Source: Bifidobacterium thermophilum (GTDB lineage: Bacteria; Actinomycetota; Actinomycetes; Actinomycetales; Bifidobacteriaceae). Taken from it: DNA of 64,000 nucleotides. The notes beneath the pieces were generated by a model. That model was not told the origin of the DNA. It saw only the letters and a program-made list of their open reading frames with translations, and ran no database searches. The stretch covers positions 523,507 through 587,506 of the forward strand of contig JGZV01000001.1 of the NCBI GenBank assembly GCA_000741495.1, read 5' to 3'. Positions 25,543 through 33,760 of the stretch are shown piece by piece (the stretch's first letter is position 1; each line of letters starts with the position of its first letter). Made by a program: the position numbers and the translations under genes.

Positions 25543-26937
25543 TCACAGCACCGCCATGCAGACGAAATCAAGGATGAACAGCGCAGAGACCACCCAGATC
25601 ACCGGATGAACCTCCTTCGCCTTGCCCTTGCAGGTCTTCACAATGCAGTACGTGATGAAACCGCCGGCGATGCCGTACGAGATCGAATAGGAGAACGCCA
25701 TGAACACGGCGGCAAACAGCGCCGGAATCGCGTCATCGATATTGTCCCACGCGATTTCCTTGAGGCTTGCGGCCATCATGCAGCCGACAATCACCAGCAC
25801 GCCGGCCGTCGCGGCGGACGGGACAGCGGAAATCACCGGGGACAGGAATGCGGACAGGGCAAAGCAGATCGCCACCACAACCGACGTCAGGCCCGTGCGG
25901 CCGCCGGCGCCGATACCAGCCGCAGACTCCACATAAGTCGTCGTGTTCGAGGTGCCGAAAATCGCGCCGATCGACGTGGCGATGGAATCGGCGAACAGCG
26001 CACGATCCATCTTCGAGCTGAAGCCGGAACCGTTCTCCAGAGCCTTCTCATCCTCGTCGGAGAAGATGCCGCTGCGGCGTCCCGTACCGATGAAGGTGCC
26101 CAGCGTGTCGAAGGTATCGGACATCGAGAACGCGAAAATCGTCACCAGCACCAGCGGGATACGCGCCGGGTCGGAGAACAGGGCCGGGAAGCCCTTGGCG
26201 CTGAAGATCGCGCAGAAGGTGGTCGGCAGCTGGGAGAAGGTCTGGCCGATCGACACGGAATTCGACATCGTGGTCAGGCCCATCGGGATGCCGATGATCG
26301 TGGTGATGATGATGGTCAGCAGCAGGCCGGCCTTCACCTTGGTCACCGTGAACACGATGGCCAGCAGCAAGCCGATGAGGAACAGCCACAGCGTCGGGTT
26401 GTTCAGCGTGGCCAGGCCCGGGGTCGCGGCGGTTGCCAGACCCTTGCCGGCGGACTTCGTATCCTTCGGGGTGAAGGTGATGAAGCCGACATTGAGCATG
26501 CCGACATATGCGACGAACAGGCCGATGCCGCCGCCGATCGCGTGCTGCAACACCTCAGGAATCGCCTGGATGATCATCTTGCGGATCTTGGTGACTGTGA
26601 TGATGATGTTGATCAGGCCGCACAGGAACACCATGCACAAGGTCTCCTGCCACGTGAACTTCAGACCGAAGCACACCGTATACGTGAAGAACGCGTTCAA
26701 GCCCATGCCCGCAGCCTGCGCGTACGGGACATTCGCAAACAGGCCCATGACCAGCGTGCCGATGATCGCGGCGATGATGGTGGCAAGGAACACGCCGCCC
26801 CACGGCATACCCGTCTGGCTCAGGATCTGCGGGTTGACGACGATGATGTACGACATCGCGAAGAACGTGGTCAGGCCTGCGGTGATCTCGGTGGATACCG
26901 TCGTACCGTTCTCCTTGAGATGGAAGAACTTCTCCAT
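25543..26937 (-). CDS. AzgA-family purine permease (NCS2)
   Basis: 464 residues with about 12-14 membrane helices. Starts EKFFHLKENGTTVSTEITAG then LTTFFAMSYIIVVNPQIL, the characteristic AzgA N-terminus, and continues with AAGMGLNAFFTYTVCFG, FDTLGTFIGT and GTSNTTTYVESAAGIGAGGR, motifs lining the substrate site in NCS2 transporters. It should be a proton symporter for adenine, guanine or hypoxanthine. I start at ATG 26937, since the family begins at MEKFF-like sequence and AGGAGAGAG lies upstream; the 27465 ORF start is a GC artefact. It stands alone and is divergent from the DUF559 gene. Confidence 0.93.
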   Translation of the reverse strand: MEKFFHLKENGTTVSTEITAGLTTFFAMSYIIVVNPQILSQTGMPWGGVFLATIIAAIIGTLVMGLFANVPYAQAAGMGLNAFFTYTVCFGLKFTWQETLCMVFLCGLINIIITVTKIRKMIIQAIPEVLQHAIGGGIGLFVAYVGMLNVGFITFTPKDTKSAGKGLATAATPGLATLNNPTLWLFLIGLLLAIVFTVTKVKAGLLLTIIITTIIGIPMGLTTMSNSVSIGQTFSQLPTTFCAIFSAKGFPALFSDPARIPLVLVTIFAFSMSDTFDTLGTFIGTGRRSGIFSDEDEKALENGSGFSSKMDRALFADSIATSIGAIFGTSNTTTYVESAAGIGAGGRTGLTSVVVAICFALSAFLSPVISAVPSAATAGVLVIVGCMMAASLKEIAWDNIDDAIPALFAAVFMAFSYSISYGIAGGFITYCIVKTCKGKAKEVHPVIWVVSALFILDFVCMAVL

Positions 26938-27169
26938 GGGTTCTGCTCTCTCCTTGATTGCTTTGATTGCTTGGCTGCCAGGCGACGGGTGGCGGGCGGA
27001 CGCCACGAAAGCGCGCCACGCACCCGGTCCGGCAGACGCGTTCACCATACCATGTGGAGAAGTCATGAAGACGGCGGGGCGTCTTCCGACCACATCAGGC
27101 GGGCACGGTGGCCTCACGGATTCCACATCACCTAACGTAGCGCAAACAACAGTACAGAAAGGGCACATC

Positions 27170-28183
27170 ATGCAAAGCACCAATACACAGCACAACACCC
27201 CCACCCTGCATAGCCAGTTGCACGCACACCACACCATCATCAAACAATCATGTGAACAAGCCACCCAGCGGACAGACAAACCACTCATCGTCGGATACCA
27301 CACCGCCCTCATCCTCCAATACATCCCCACACCAGCACAATGCCGCAAAAAATCCGCGATCCAAACCGTCGACGTACCAGGCATGGCCAAACTATGGAAA
27401 GCAGGAATCACTCCACACCAATGGATCATCGGCAGCGCGGAATCACTCGTCCCCATTCTGCCCAAGCTTTACGCGTTCGACCTGTTTCACGCATGGGCGC
27501 AAATGGCCACCACAAGCACATTCGAACAGCTCATCATCATGGGAGATGCCATCGTCCAATTACTCGCAGACGCCATCACCGCAGGAATCCCGGACTCCGG
27601 AACCCCTATACATGCCAGAGGATCGAACATCACCGTCCAATTAAGCGAAGAACTCGCCGGGCGGTTACAGCACGCGCAGCACAGCATGGCATCCAACCCC
27701 ACCAGCGCACAATCCGTAGTACGTACAGCACTCGGAGAATTCATCAAACGCCCAGAACGATACCGCGGAAAAAGCCAATGCCACAAAGCATACCGGCATA
27801 TCACAGGAACCGCCCTCTCGCCGCAAGAAACAAGAACCAGACTGGCCCTGACACGGCACGGCCTACCCGAACCTGAATGCAATATCACCATCAGAGACCT
27901 GCATTTCACATCCGGCGCACCCGTGACCGTGGACTTGGCATGGCGAACCGCGAAAATAGCCATCGAATATGACGGAGATCATCACCGGACCCAACGCGCG
28001 CAATGGATGAATGATCATCAAAAACGCAATCTTCTTCAAAACAATGATTGGAAAGTATTCGTCATCGACGCCGCCGCCCTTGCCACAGATGAAGCGCGAG
28101 CAAACTTCGCCTTCTCAGTTGCGAGAGCACTGGAGCTGAGAGGCACGCCAACGCGATTCACGCCGGTAGCACGGCCATGGTAA
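27170..28183 (+). CDS. DUF559-domain protein (VSR-like nuclease fold)
   Basis: 337 residues. The C-terminal ~100 residues match DUF559: TVDLAWRTAKIAIEYDGDHH, then RNLLQNNDWKVFVIDAAAL, with the E-Y-D-G-x-x-H motif of VSR/MutH-like endonuclease folds. The N-terminal ~200 residues (CRKKSAIQTVDVPGMAKLW, LPKLYAFDLFHAWAQMA) resemble the AbiEi-like front found in many actinobacterial DUF559 proteins. ATG 27170 follows GAAAGGGCACATC; the longer frame opening at 25943 is antisense to azgA. The coding strand is A/C-rich and G-poor, unlike most neighbours. The nuclease role and target are unproven. Confidence 0.8.
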   Translation: MQSTNTQHNTPTLHSQLHAHHTIIKQSCEQATQRTDKPLIVGYHTALILQYIPTPAQCRKKSAIQTVDVPGMAKLWKAGITPHQWIIGSAESLVPILPKLYAFDLFHAWAQMATTSTFEQLIIMGDAIVQLLADAITAGIPDSGTPIHARGSNITVQLSEELAGRLQHAQHSMASNPTSAQSVVRTALGEFIKRPERYRGKSQCHKAYRHITGTALSPQETRTRLALTRHGLPEPECNITIRDLHFTSGAPVTVDLAWRTAKIAIEYDGDHHRTQRAQWMNDHQKRNLLQNNDWKVFVIDAAALATDEARANFAFSVARALELRGTPTRFTPVARPW

Positions 28184-28280
28184 TGCACCGTTCATCACCA
28201 AGGGCATCATGACGATGCCAGCCTGACAAGAACACGCGAATAGGAGCATCTCCATATCTTCCCATCGATGCCCAAGATTG

Positions 28281-28312
28281 AGAGAAGTTGAGAAAAAAGT
28301 CCCAATATCTCT
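28281..28312. repeat. Dispersed hairpin element, copy 1
   Basis: AGAGAAGTTGAGAAAA followed by AAGTCCCAATATCTCT; imperfect arms around an AGAAAAAAGTC loop, shared with 28461-28488, 55087-55116 and 55274-55307. Confidence 0.65.
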
Positions 28313-28460
28313 CGATTTGATGCCATGCTACGGAGAAATCGAGAGGCGGAAGGGCAAACGGCGGCTGCCAATCGATGAAACATGGCGGAATGATGCGGTT
28401 TGCTTGAACAGGCAGTCGCCATGGAATCCCAATAAGTCTCCAGTTGTTGAGCGTGAAAGG

Positions 28461-28488
28461 AGTTATTGAGGAAAAAGTCTCAACAACT
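28461..28488. repeat. Dispersed hairpin element, copy 2
   Basis: AGTTaTTGAG then GAAAAAGT then CTCAAcAACT. Stems differ from copy 1, but pairing is kept. Confidence 0.6.
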
Positions 28489-28540
28489 TAAGCTGATGCA
28501 TGCGAACAACGAGTTATGAAGATTCCACCTGGGTGCCGCT

Positions 28541-28563
28541 ACGATTCGGCTGATGGATCAGCC
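28541..28563. repeat. Partial copy of the pstB 3' palindrome
   Basis: acgattcggctgatggatc then agcc, matching 28656-28678 with one mismatch, 115 bp away. Confidence 0.8.
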
Positions 28564-28613
28564 TCACGTGCAATTGTTGAGCCCCGCGCTCACGCGCAGG
28601 GCAACACTTTCTG

Positions 28614-28685
28614 GCCGGCTGAAGCCGGCTTGCGTCGGCCCACTGGGCCGACGCTACGATTTGGCTGATGGATCAGCCAAATCGT
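28614..28685 (-). terminator. Cluster of three hairpins at the end of pstB
   Basis: Three stems: GCCGGCT-GA-AGCCGGC (28614-28629), GCGTCGGCCC-ACT-GGGCCGACGC (28632-28654) and a 14-bp palindrome ACGATTTGGCTGAT / ATCAGCCAAATCGT (28656-28685) spanning the pstB stop codon. Together they should end the pst transcript; no T run. Confidence 0.65.
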
Positions 28686-29452
28686 CCCGATACATACCGT
28701 TCGGCTTCTTCGTTTTGGGGGTTGTTGAACATCGTGGTCGTGTCGGCGAAATACTCGAGATGACCAGGCTGGCCGACGGCCTTCAGATTGAAGAAGGCGG
28801 TGAAATCGGCGATACGCGCCGCCTGCTGCATGTTGTGGGTCACAATCACAATCGTGTAATCATGCTTGAGCTCGTTGATCAGATCCTCCACGGCGAGCGT
28901 CGAAATCGGGTCGAGCGCCGAGCACGGCTCATCCATCAGCAGCACCTGAGGGTGAACAGCCACAGCGCGCGCAATGCACAAGCGCTGCTGCTGGCCGCCA
29001 GACAAGCCGATACCCGGATTATCCAGACGATCCTTGACCTCATTCCACAGGTTCGCGCCACGCAGCGCCCACTCGACCAGATCATCGGCGTCCGACTTAT
29101 TGAGATGCTTGTTGTTGAGCTTCACGCCAGCCAACACGTTCTCGCGGATCGACATGGTCGGGAACGGGTTCGGGCGCTGGAACACCATGCCGACATCACG
29201 GCGGACAGCCACCGGGTCCACATCCTTGTCATACAGGTTGCGGCCCTCCAGCAGCACCTCGCCCTTCACGTGAGCGCCGGGGATAATCTCATGCATGCGG
29301 TCAAGCGTGCGCAGCACCGTCGACTTGCCGCAGCCGGACGGCCCAATGAATGCCGTCACCTTGTTCGGCTCGATGTTGATGTTCACATCCTCCACGGCCA
29401 GAAAATCGCCGTAGTAGATGTTCAGGTTCTTGACATCAATACGTTGTCCCAT
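28673..29452 (-). CDS. pstB: Phosphate ABC transporter ATP-binding protein PstB
   Basis: 259 residues. Walker [21 protein letters not shown]-loop [19 protein letters not shown] signature [14 protein letters not shown], Walker [14 protein letters not shown] and the switch His in [15 protein letters not shown]. The N-PFP after the Q-loop and DRMHE are PstB hallmarks. It powers phosphate uptake through PstAC in the membrane. Start ATG 29452 with AAGGAAAAC upstream. It is the last gene of the unit, 57 nt after pstA, and its stop lies inside a hairpin. Confidence 0.98.
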   Translation of the reverse strand: MGQRIDVKNLNIYYGDFLAVEDVNINIEPNKVTAFIGPSGCGKSTVLRTLDRMHEIIPGAHVKGEVLLEGRNLYDKDVDPVAVRRDVGMVFQRPNPFPTMSIRENVLAGVKLNNKHLNKSDADDLVEWALRGANLWNEVKDRLDNPGIGLSGGQQQRLCIARAVAVHPQVLLMDEPCSALDPISTLAVEDLINELKHDYTIVIVTHNMQQAARIADFTAFFNLKAVGQPGHLEYFADTTTMFNNPQNEEAERYVSGRFG

Positions 29453-29509
29453 TGTTTTCCTTCAATAGTTCCGACAATTCCAGAACACGGATACGCCGAA
29501 GCGTCCACG

Positions 29510-30523
29510 TCAGCGTTCAGCCTTCACCGCGAACACGCGGGCGACCAGACGACCGATGAGGTTCAAAATCAGCACGATCACGATGAGCATCAAAGCCGCA
29601 GCCCACGCACGCTGCATCGGGATGTCGGTGACGCACGAAGCGCTCGCGGACGCGGGGCACGCGACCTTGAGCTTGCTGTACTCCTGGTATACATAGACCG
29701 GCAGCGTGGTCATCTGGCCGCTGAACAGGTTCACGTTCGTCGTGGAGATGTAGCCGGCCGTCATGAGCAGGGGGGCCGTTTCGCCGACCACGCGCGCGAT
29801 TGCGAGAATCACGCCCGACACGATGCCCGGCAATGCCGTACGCAGCACGATCTTGGTGATTGTCCGCTGCTTGGTCACACCCAGCGCGTATGAGGCTTCG
29901 CGCAGATCGTTCGGCACGATCTTGAGCATTTCCTCACTGGATTTAACGACTGTCGGGATCATGAGCAGCGACAATGCGACCGAGCCTTCGAAACCGTTGA
30001 ACGTGCCCGGGCCCACCAGGATCGTGAACATGGAGAACGCGAACAGGCCGGCCACGATCGAAGGCACGCCGCTCATCACGTCAATTAGCAGGCCGATGGA
30101 CTTGGCGAATTTGCCACCACGCGAGTATTCGATGAGGAACACCGAGCACATGATGCCGATCGGCACCGAAATGACCAACGCGCCGAGCGTGATCTCCAAC
30201 GTGCCGATAATCGCGTGCTGGATGCCGCCGTACCCGCCGGACGCGGTCGGCTGGCCGCCGATCACGCCGGACATGTTGTACGACAGGAAGTTCAGGTTCA
30301 GGCGCTTGACACCGTTGGCGATCGTCGTCCACAGCACGGAGAACAGCGGGATCAACGCGACAATGAACGCGACCGAGATCAGCGCCCCCATCGCCACGTC
30401 CTTGCGCTTGCGCCGGGCGATCATCGAGCGCGTGGGCTGGAACTTGTCGAAGTCAATGACCGGAGCGTCCTTCATCAGCGACTCGCCGGCGGCTTGCGCA
30501 TACTCTAGCGAAGCAGTCATCAT
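29510..30523 (-). CDS. pstA: Phosphate ABC transporter permease PstA
   Basis: 337 residues, six membrane helices. The BPD_transp_1 region includes VISVPIGIMCSVFLIEYSRG, GVPSIVAGLFAFSMF, and the EAA-type loop EASYALGVTKQRTITKIVLR that docks to PstB. Overlaps pstC by 4 nt (ATGA), so translation is coupled. An extended cytoplasmic N-terminus precedes the first helix. Confidence 0.97.
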   Translation of the reverse strand: MMTASLEYAQAAGESLMKDAPVIDFDKFQPTRSMIARRKRKDVAMGALISVAFIVALIPLFSVLWTTIANGVKRLNLNFLSYNMSGVIGGQPTASGGYGGIQHAIIGTLEITLGALVISVPIGIMCSVFLIEYSRGGKFAKSIGLLIDVMSGVPSIVAGLFAFSMFTILVGPGTFNGFEGSVALSLLMIPTVVKSSEEMLKIVPNDLREASYALGVTKQRTITKIVLRTALPGIVSGVILAIARVVGETAPLLMTAGYISTTNVNLFSGQMTTLPVYVYQEYSKLKVACPASASASCVTDIPMQRAWAAALMLIVIVLILNLIGRLVARVFAVKAER

Positions 30524-31473
30524 GCACTCACTTTCTGCGTGATCTTACGGGCGATGAAATTGACGATGAACGTGATCAGGAACAGCACCAGGCCGGTCGC
30601 GATCAGCGTGGACACGCCCAACGAATTCGCCTCCGGATACTGGGCGGCAATATTCGCAGCAATCGTCTGATTCTGCGACGCCTGCAAAATCCTGAACGAG
30701 TAGTGCAGGCCCGGCGACAGGATCATGAGCACGGCCATCGTCTCGCCGAGGGCACGGCCCAAGCCGAGCATCGACGCGGACACCACGCCCGACTTGCCGA
30801 ACGGCAGCACCGCGATTTTAATCATCTCCCACTTGGTGGCGCCAAGCGCAAGCGCTGCCTCCTGCTGCAGACGCGGAGTCTGCAGGTAGACGTCACGCGC
30901 CATGGACGTGATGATCGGCAGGATCATGACGGCGAGCACCACGGCCACAGTAGCGACCGTACGCGCCGGGTTCGCGGCCGGGCCCTTGAACAACGGGATC
31001 CAGCCGAGATACTTGGCCACCCAATTCCAGAACGGGTAGATGGCAGGCACCAGCACGATGCCGCCCCACAAGCCGTAAATCACCGACGGGATAGCGGCCA
31101 GCAAGTCGACAATCGTGCTCAGCGCGGTCGCCAATCCCTTGGGGGCGTACTGCGAGATGAACAGCGCGATGCCGACGGACACGAAGAAGGCGATGAGCAG
31201 GGCGAGCGCCGCGACCAGGATGGTACCGAACGCGAGCGGGCCGACATACTGCCAGAAATTATGCGCCTTACCGCCGGTGAACGACTCGATGGTCGCCTTG
31301 TTGGCGTTCTGGTCGCCGCCAATCAGCGGCCAGGCGCGGAAGAAGAGGAAGAGAAAGACCGCGGCCAGGACAACAAGAATCAGCGCGCCGCATGCGAATG
31401 CGACCCATTTGAATATCTTGTCCGCTGATTTGCCGCCGACCGGCTGGTCGAGGGTGGATTTCTCGGAACTCAC
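30520..31473 (-). CDS. pstC: Phosphate ABC transporter permease PstC
   Basis: 317 residues, six membrane helices. Contains AFGTILVAALALLIAFFVSV, LLAAIPSVIYGLWGGIVLVP (the PstC hallmark loop) and the EAA loop QEAALALGATKWEMIKIAVL. It forms the channel with PstA. AGGAGAACC precedes ATG 31473. Separated from pstS by 198 nt holding a hairpin. Confidence 0.97.
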   Translation of the reverse strand: MSSEKSTLDQPVGGKSADKIFKWVAFACGALILVVLAAVFLFLFFRAWPLIGGDQNANKATIESFTGGKAHNFWQYVGPLAFGTILVAALALLIAFFVSVGIALFISQYAPKGLATALSTIVDLLAAIPSVIYGLWGGIVLVPAIYPFWNWVAKYLGWIPLFKGPAANPARTVATVAVVLAVMILPIITSMARDVYLQTPRLQQEAALALGATKWEMIKIAVLPFGKSGVVSASMLGLGRALGETMAVLMILSPGLHYSFRILQASQNQTIAANIAAQYPEANSLGVSTLIATGLVLFLITFIVNFIARKITQKVSA

Positions 31474-31523
31474 AGGTTCTCCTTATGGGCTGACACCCGA
31501 AACCGGGCACATGGTGGAACCGG

Positions 31524-31566
31524 TTTCAGGCCGCTCCCGCTGAGTCAGCCAGGACGCGGCCTGAAA
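31524..31566 (-). terminator. 11-bp hairpin between pstS and pstC
   Basis: TTTCAGGCCGC and GCGGCCTGAAA with a 21-nt loop. It may permit high pstS with lower pstCAB expression, as is common for binding-protein transporters. Confidence 0.6.
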
Positions 31567-31671
31567 TCGTTTCATCATTCCATGTTCGATACTACCGTCT
31601 GTCAGGCGTGCGACTGTCCGAACCGGACGAAACCTATTCGGACCGCCGCGCTTGACAGGTTATGTGAAGGT

Positions 31672-32805
31672 TCACTTGGTTTCGATCGCGTCGATCGACT
31701 TGGTGACCTTGGCGCGCAGCGTGTCGCTCATCGGGGCGGAGCCGGCGTTGTCGGCGGCGACCTGCTGGCCGTCCTCGCTGATCACGTAGGTGAGCCAGGA
31801 CTTCACGAACTTCGCGGTGTTGACGTCCTTGTAGGCCGGGCACACGACGTCGTAGGAGATCAGCACGACCGGGTAGGCGCCATCCGTGGTGGTGGTGTGG
31901 TCGAGCTTGACGACCACTCGGTTGTCGCCCTTGGCGGAATCGTCGAGCGGGGAAGCGTCCACGACCTTGGCGGCGGCTTCAGCCGAATACGGGACGTACT
32001 TCTCGCCGACCTTCACGGCGACCGTACCCAGGTCGCCGGCCTTGGAGGCATCAGCGTAGCCGATGGTGCCGTCGGCCTGGCTGACCGTGTTGATCACGCC
32101 ATCGGTGCCCTTGGCGCCCTGGCCAACCTCGTTCGGCCAGTTCTCGCTCAGGTCGTAGCTCCAGTTGTCCGGGGCGACATCCTTGACATAGCCTAGGAAG
32201 TTCTTGGTGGTGCCGGACTTGTCGGAACGGTGGACCACGGTGATCGCGGTGTCAGGCAGGTCGACCTTCGGGTTCTGCTGCTTGATCGCGTCATCATTCC
32301 ACTTGGTGATCTTGCCGTCGAAGATCTTGGCGATGGTCTCGCCGTCGAGGTTGAGGTGCTTGTCCTTGCCGGAGATGCCCTTCAAGTTGAACACGATGGC
32401 GATCGGGGAAATGTACACCGGGACGTCGAACGCGGTGCCGGAAGCGCACACGCTCTTCGACTGGGAGACCTCGTCATCGCTCAGCGAGGCGTCGGAGCCG
32501 GCCCACGCGGTGGCACCGGTGAGGAAGGTGCTCACGCCGGCGCCGGAACCGCTCGGATTGTAGGAGATCTTCGCATCCGGGTTCTGCGCCTGGTAGCTGG
32601 CGATCCACGCCTCAACGGCGGACTGCTGCGAGGAGGCGCCGGCACCCTGGAACTCGCCTGAGATCTTCTCGGCGGACGATGTGGACTTGCCGGCAGCGCT
32701 GGAGCTACCGGACACAGGCTCATTGTTTCCGCAGGCGCCAAGTGCCGCAAGCATGGCGACACCGGAAACAGCAGCGATGGAACGTACAAGCAAATTCTTT
32801 CGCAT
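31672..32805 (-). CDS. pstS: Phosphate-binding lipoprotein PstS
   Basis: 377 residues. Signal peptide with lipobox LGAC (Cys about 25) for lipid anchoring; Ser-rich linker; then the binding domain with FQGAGASSQQSAVEAWI, YNPSGSGAGVSTFLTG (phosphate-binding loop), AITVVHRSDKSGTTKNFLGY (S-G-T-T loop) and GTIGYADASKAGDLGT. It captures phosphate outside the membrane for PstCAB. First gene of the pst unit; the PHO box lies about 145 nt upstream of ATG 32805. Confidence 0.97.
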   Translation of the reverse strand: MRKNLLVRSIAAVSGVAMLAALGACGNNEPVSGSSSAAGKSTSSAEKISGEFQGAGASSQQSAVEAWIASYQAQNPDAKISYNPSGSGAGVSTFLTGATAWAGSDASLSDDEVSQSKSVCASGTAFDVPVYISPIAIVFNLKGISGKDKHLNLDGETIAKIFDGKITKWNDDAIKQQNPKVDLPDTAITVVHRSDKSGTTKNFLGYVKDVAPDNWSYDLSENWPNEVGQGAKGTDGVINTVSQADGTIGYADASKAGDLGTVAVKVGEKYVPYSAEAAAKVVDASPLDDSAKGDNRVVVKLDHTTTTDGAYPVVLISYDVVCPAYKDVNTAKFVKSWLTYVISEDGQQVAADNAGSAPMSDTLRAKVTKSIDAIETK

Positions 32806-32947
32806 GTCTTCAAATCCCTCTGAAATCGCATCAGGCGGGAATCCCGCCCTGTGCCTCGGGGCCGCAGCCCCGCATCATAAACATGGCACCTTTCCGTTCA
32901 TGACAATTCAAGCGTATGGGAGATTACGAGGGTGGCGGACCAAATCA

Positions 32948-32965
32948 GGTGAACGGAAGATGAAC
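32948..32965 (-). promoter_or_regulatory. PHO box (response regulator binding site) upstream of pstS
   Basis: Minus strand GTTCATC-TTCC-GTTCACC: two 7-nt units with an 11-nt period, as in actinobacterial PhoP/RegX3 direct-repeat sites. It is placed between the regulator gene and pstS, which fits phosphate-starvation activation of the pst unit. Confidence 0.75.
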
Positions 32966-33035
32966 TCTTGTCGATTTCACAGGATGCACAGGTGGCCTGG
33001 CATCGCGATCCGCGGGAAGATGCGGGTCCGCCGGA

Positions 33036-33740
33036 TCACTTGGCGGGGGCGTCGATCTTGTAGCCTAGGCCGCGCACGGTCGTCAGGTACTGCGGGTGGG
33101 AGGGGTCGGCCTCGATCTTGGAACGCACACGCTTGACATGCACGTCAAGCGTCTTGGTATCGCCGACATAGTTCGACCCCCAGATGCGGTCGATCAGCTG
33201 ATGGCGGGTCATCACGCGGCCCTTGTTCTGCATGAGGTATTCCAGCAGCTCGAACTCCTTGAGCGGGAAGAACACGTCCTGCCCGCGCACGGTGACCTGA
33301 TGCTCGCCCACGTGCATGGTGATATCGCCGCACACCAGCGCAACATCATCATCCTGGGCGCCCGGCGTCTGCGCCGCCGACTGGTTGCGGCGCAACACCG
33401 CACGGATACGCGCCAACAGCTCGCGGAACGAATACGGCTTGGTCACGTAGTCGTCCGCGCCGACCTCAAGGCCTACGACCTTGTCGATTTCCGCGCTTTT
33501 CGCGGTCAACATGATAATCGGCACGCGGCTCTGCTCGCGGATGCGCCGGCACAGCGCGATCCCGTCGATGCCGGGAAGCATCAGATCGAGTAGCACCAGG
33601 TCGGCACCGCCGCGCGTGAACAGTTCCAGGCCTTCCTCGCCGGTCTCGGCCGCCTCCACGTCGTACCCCTCACGGGTGAGCTGATAGACCAGCGGCTCAC
33701 GGTAGGATTCCTCATCCTCGACAATCAGAATGCGTGTCAT
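33036..33740 (-). CDS. regX3: OmpR-family response regulator (RegX3/PhoP-like)
   Basis: 234 residues. Receiver domain: acidic pocket EDEE (9-12), phospho-acceptor Asp in VLLDLMLPGIDG (about 53), Thr in IIMLTAKS, Lys in YVTKPYSFREL. Winged-helix DNA-binding domain: FPLKEFELLEYLMQNKGRVM, TKTLDVHVKRVRSKIE, YLTTVRGLGYKI. It controls phosphate-starvation genes when phosphorylated by the neighbouring kinase. It lies 20 nt after the kinase gene and 230 nt before pstS. Confidence 0.95.
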   Translation of the reverse strand: MTRILIVEDEESYREPLVYQLTREGYDVEAAETGEEGLELFTRGGADLVLLDLMLPGIDGIALCRRIREQSRVPIIMLTAKSAEIDKVVGLEVGADDYVTKPYSFRELLARIRAVLRRNQSAAQTPGAQDDDVALVCGDITMHVGEHQVTVRGQDVFFPLKEFELLEYLMQNKGRVMTRHQLIDRIWGSNYVGDTKTLDVHVKRVRSKIEADPSHPQYLTTVRGLGYKIDAPAK

Positions 33741-33760
33741 ACTACTGTTCCTGCTCCTGT

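Larger units (their letters stand above)
28184..28672. other. Intergenic region rich in hairpins (DUF559 gene to pstB)
   Basis: Convergent ends of the DUF559 gene and pstB. It holds two A-loop hairpin elements (28281-28312 and 28461-28488), a 23-nt partial copy of the pstB end (28541-28563) and three G/C stems at 28614-28685. No credible gene. Confidence 0.7.

Noticed and set aside
25606..27135. 509-residue plus-strand ORF opposite azgA
   Set aside because: Antisense to conserved membrane helices; Arg/Asp/His-rich shadow without motif.
28207..28422. 71-residue minus-strand ORF in the DUF559-pstB gap
   Set aside because: Overlaps the hairpin element, lacks a ribosome site and has random composition.
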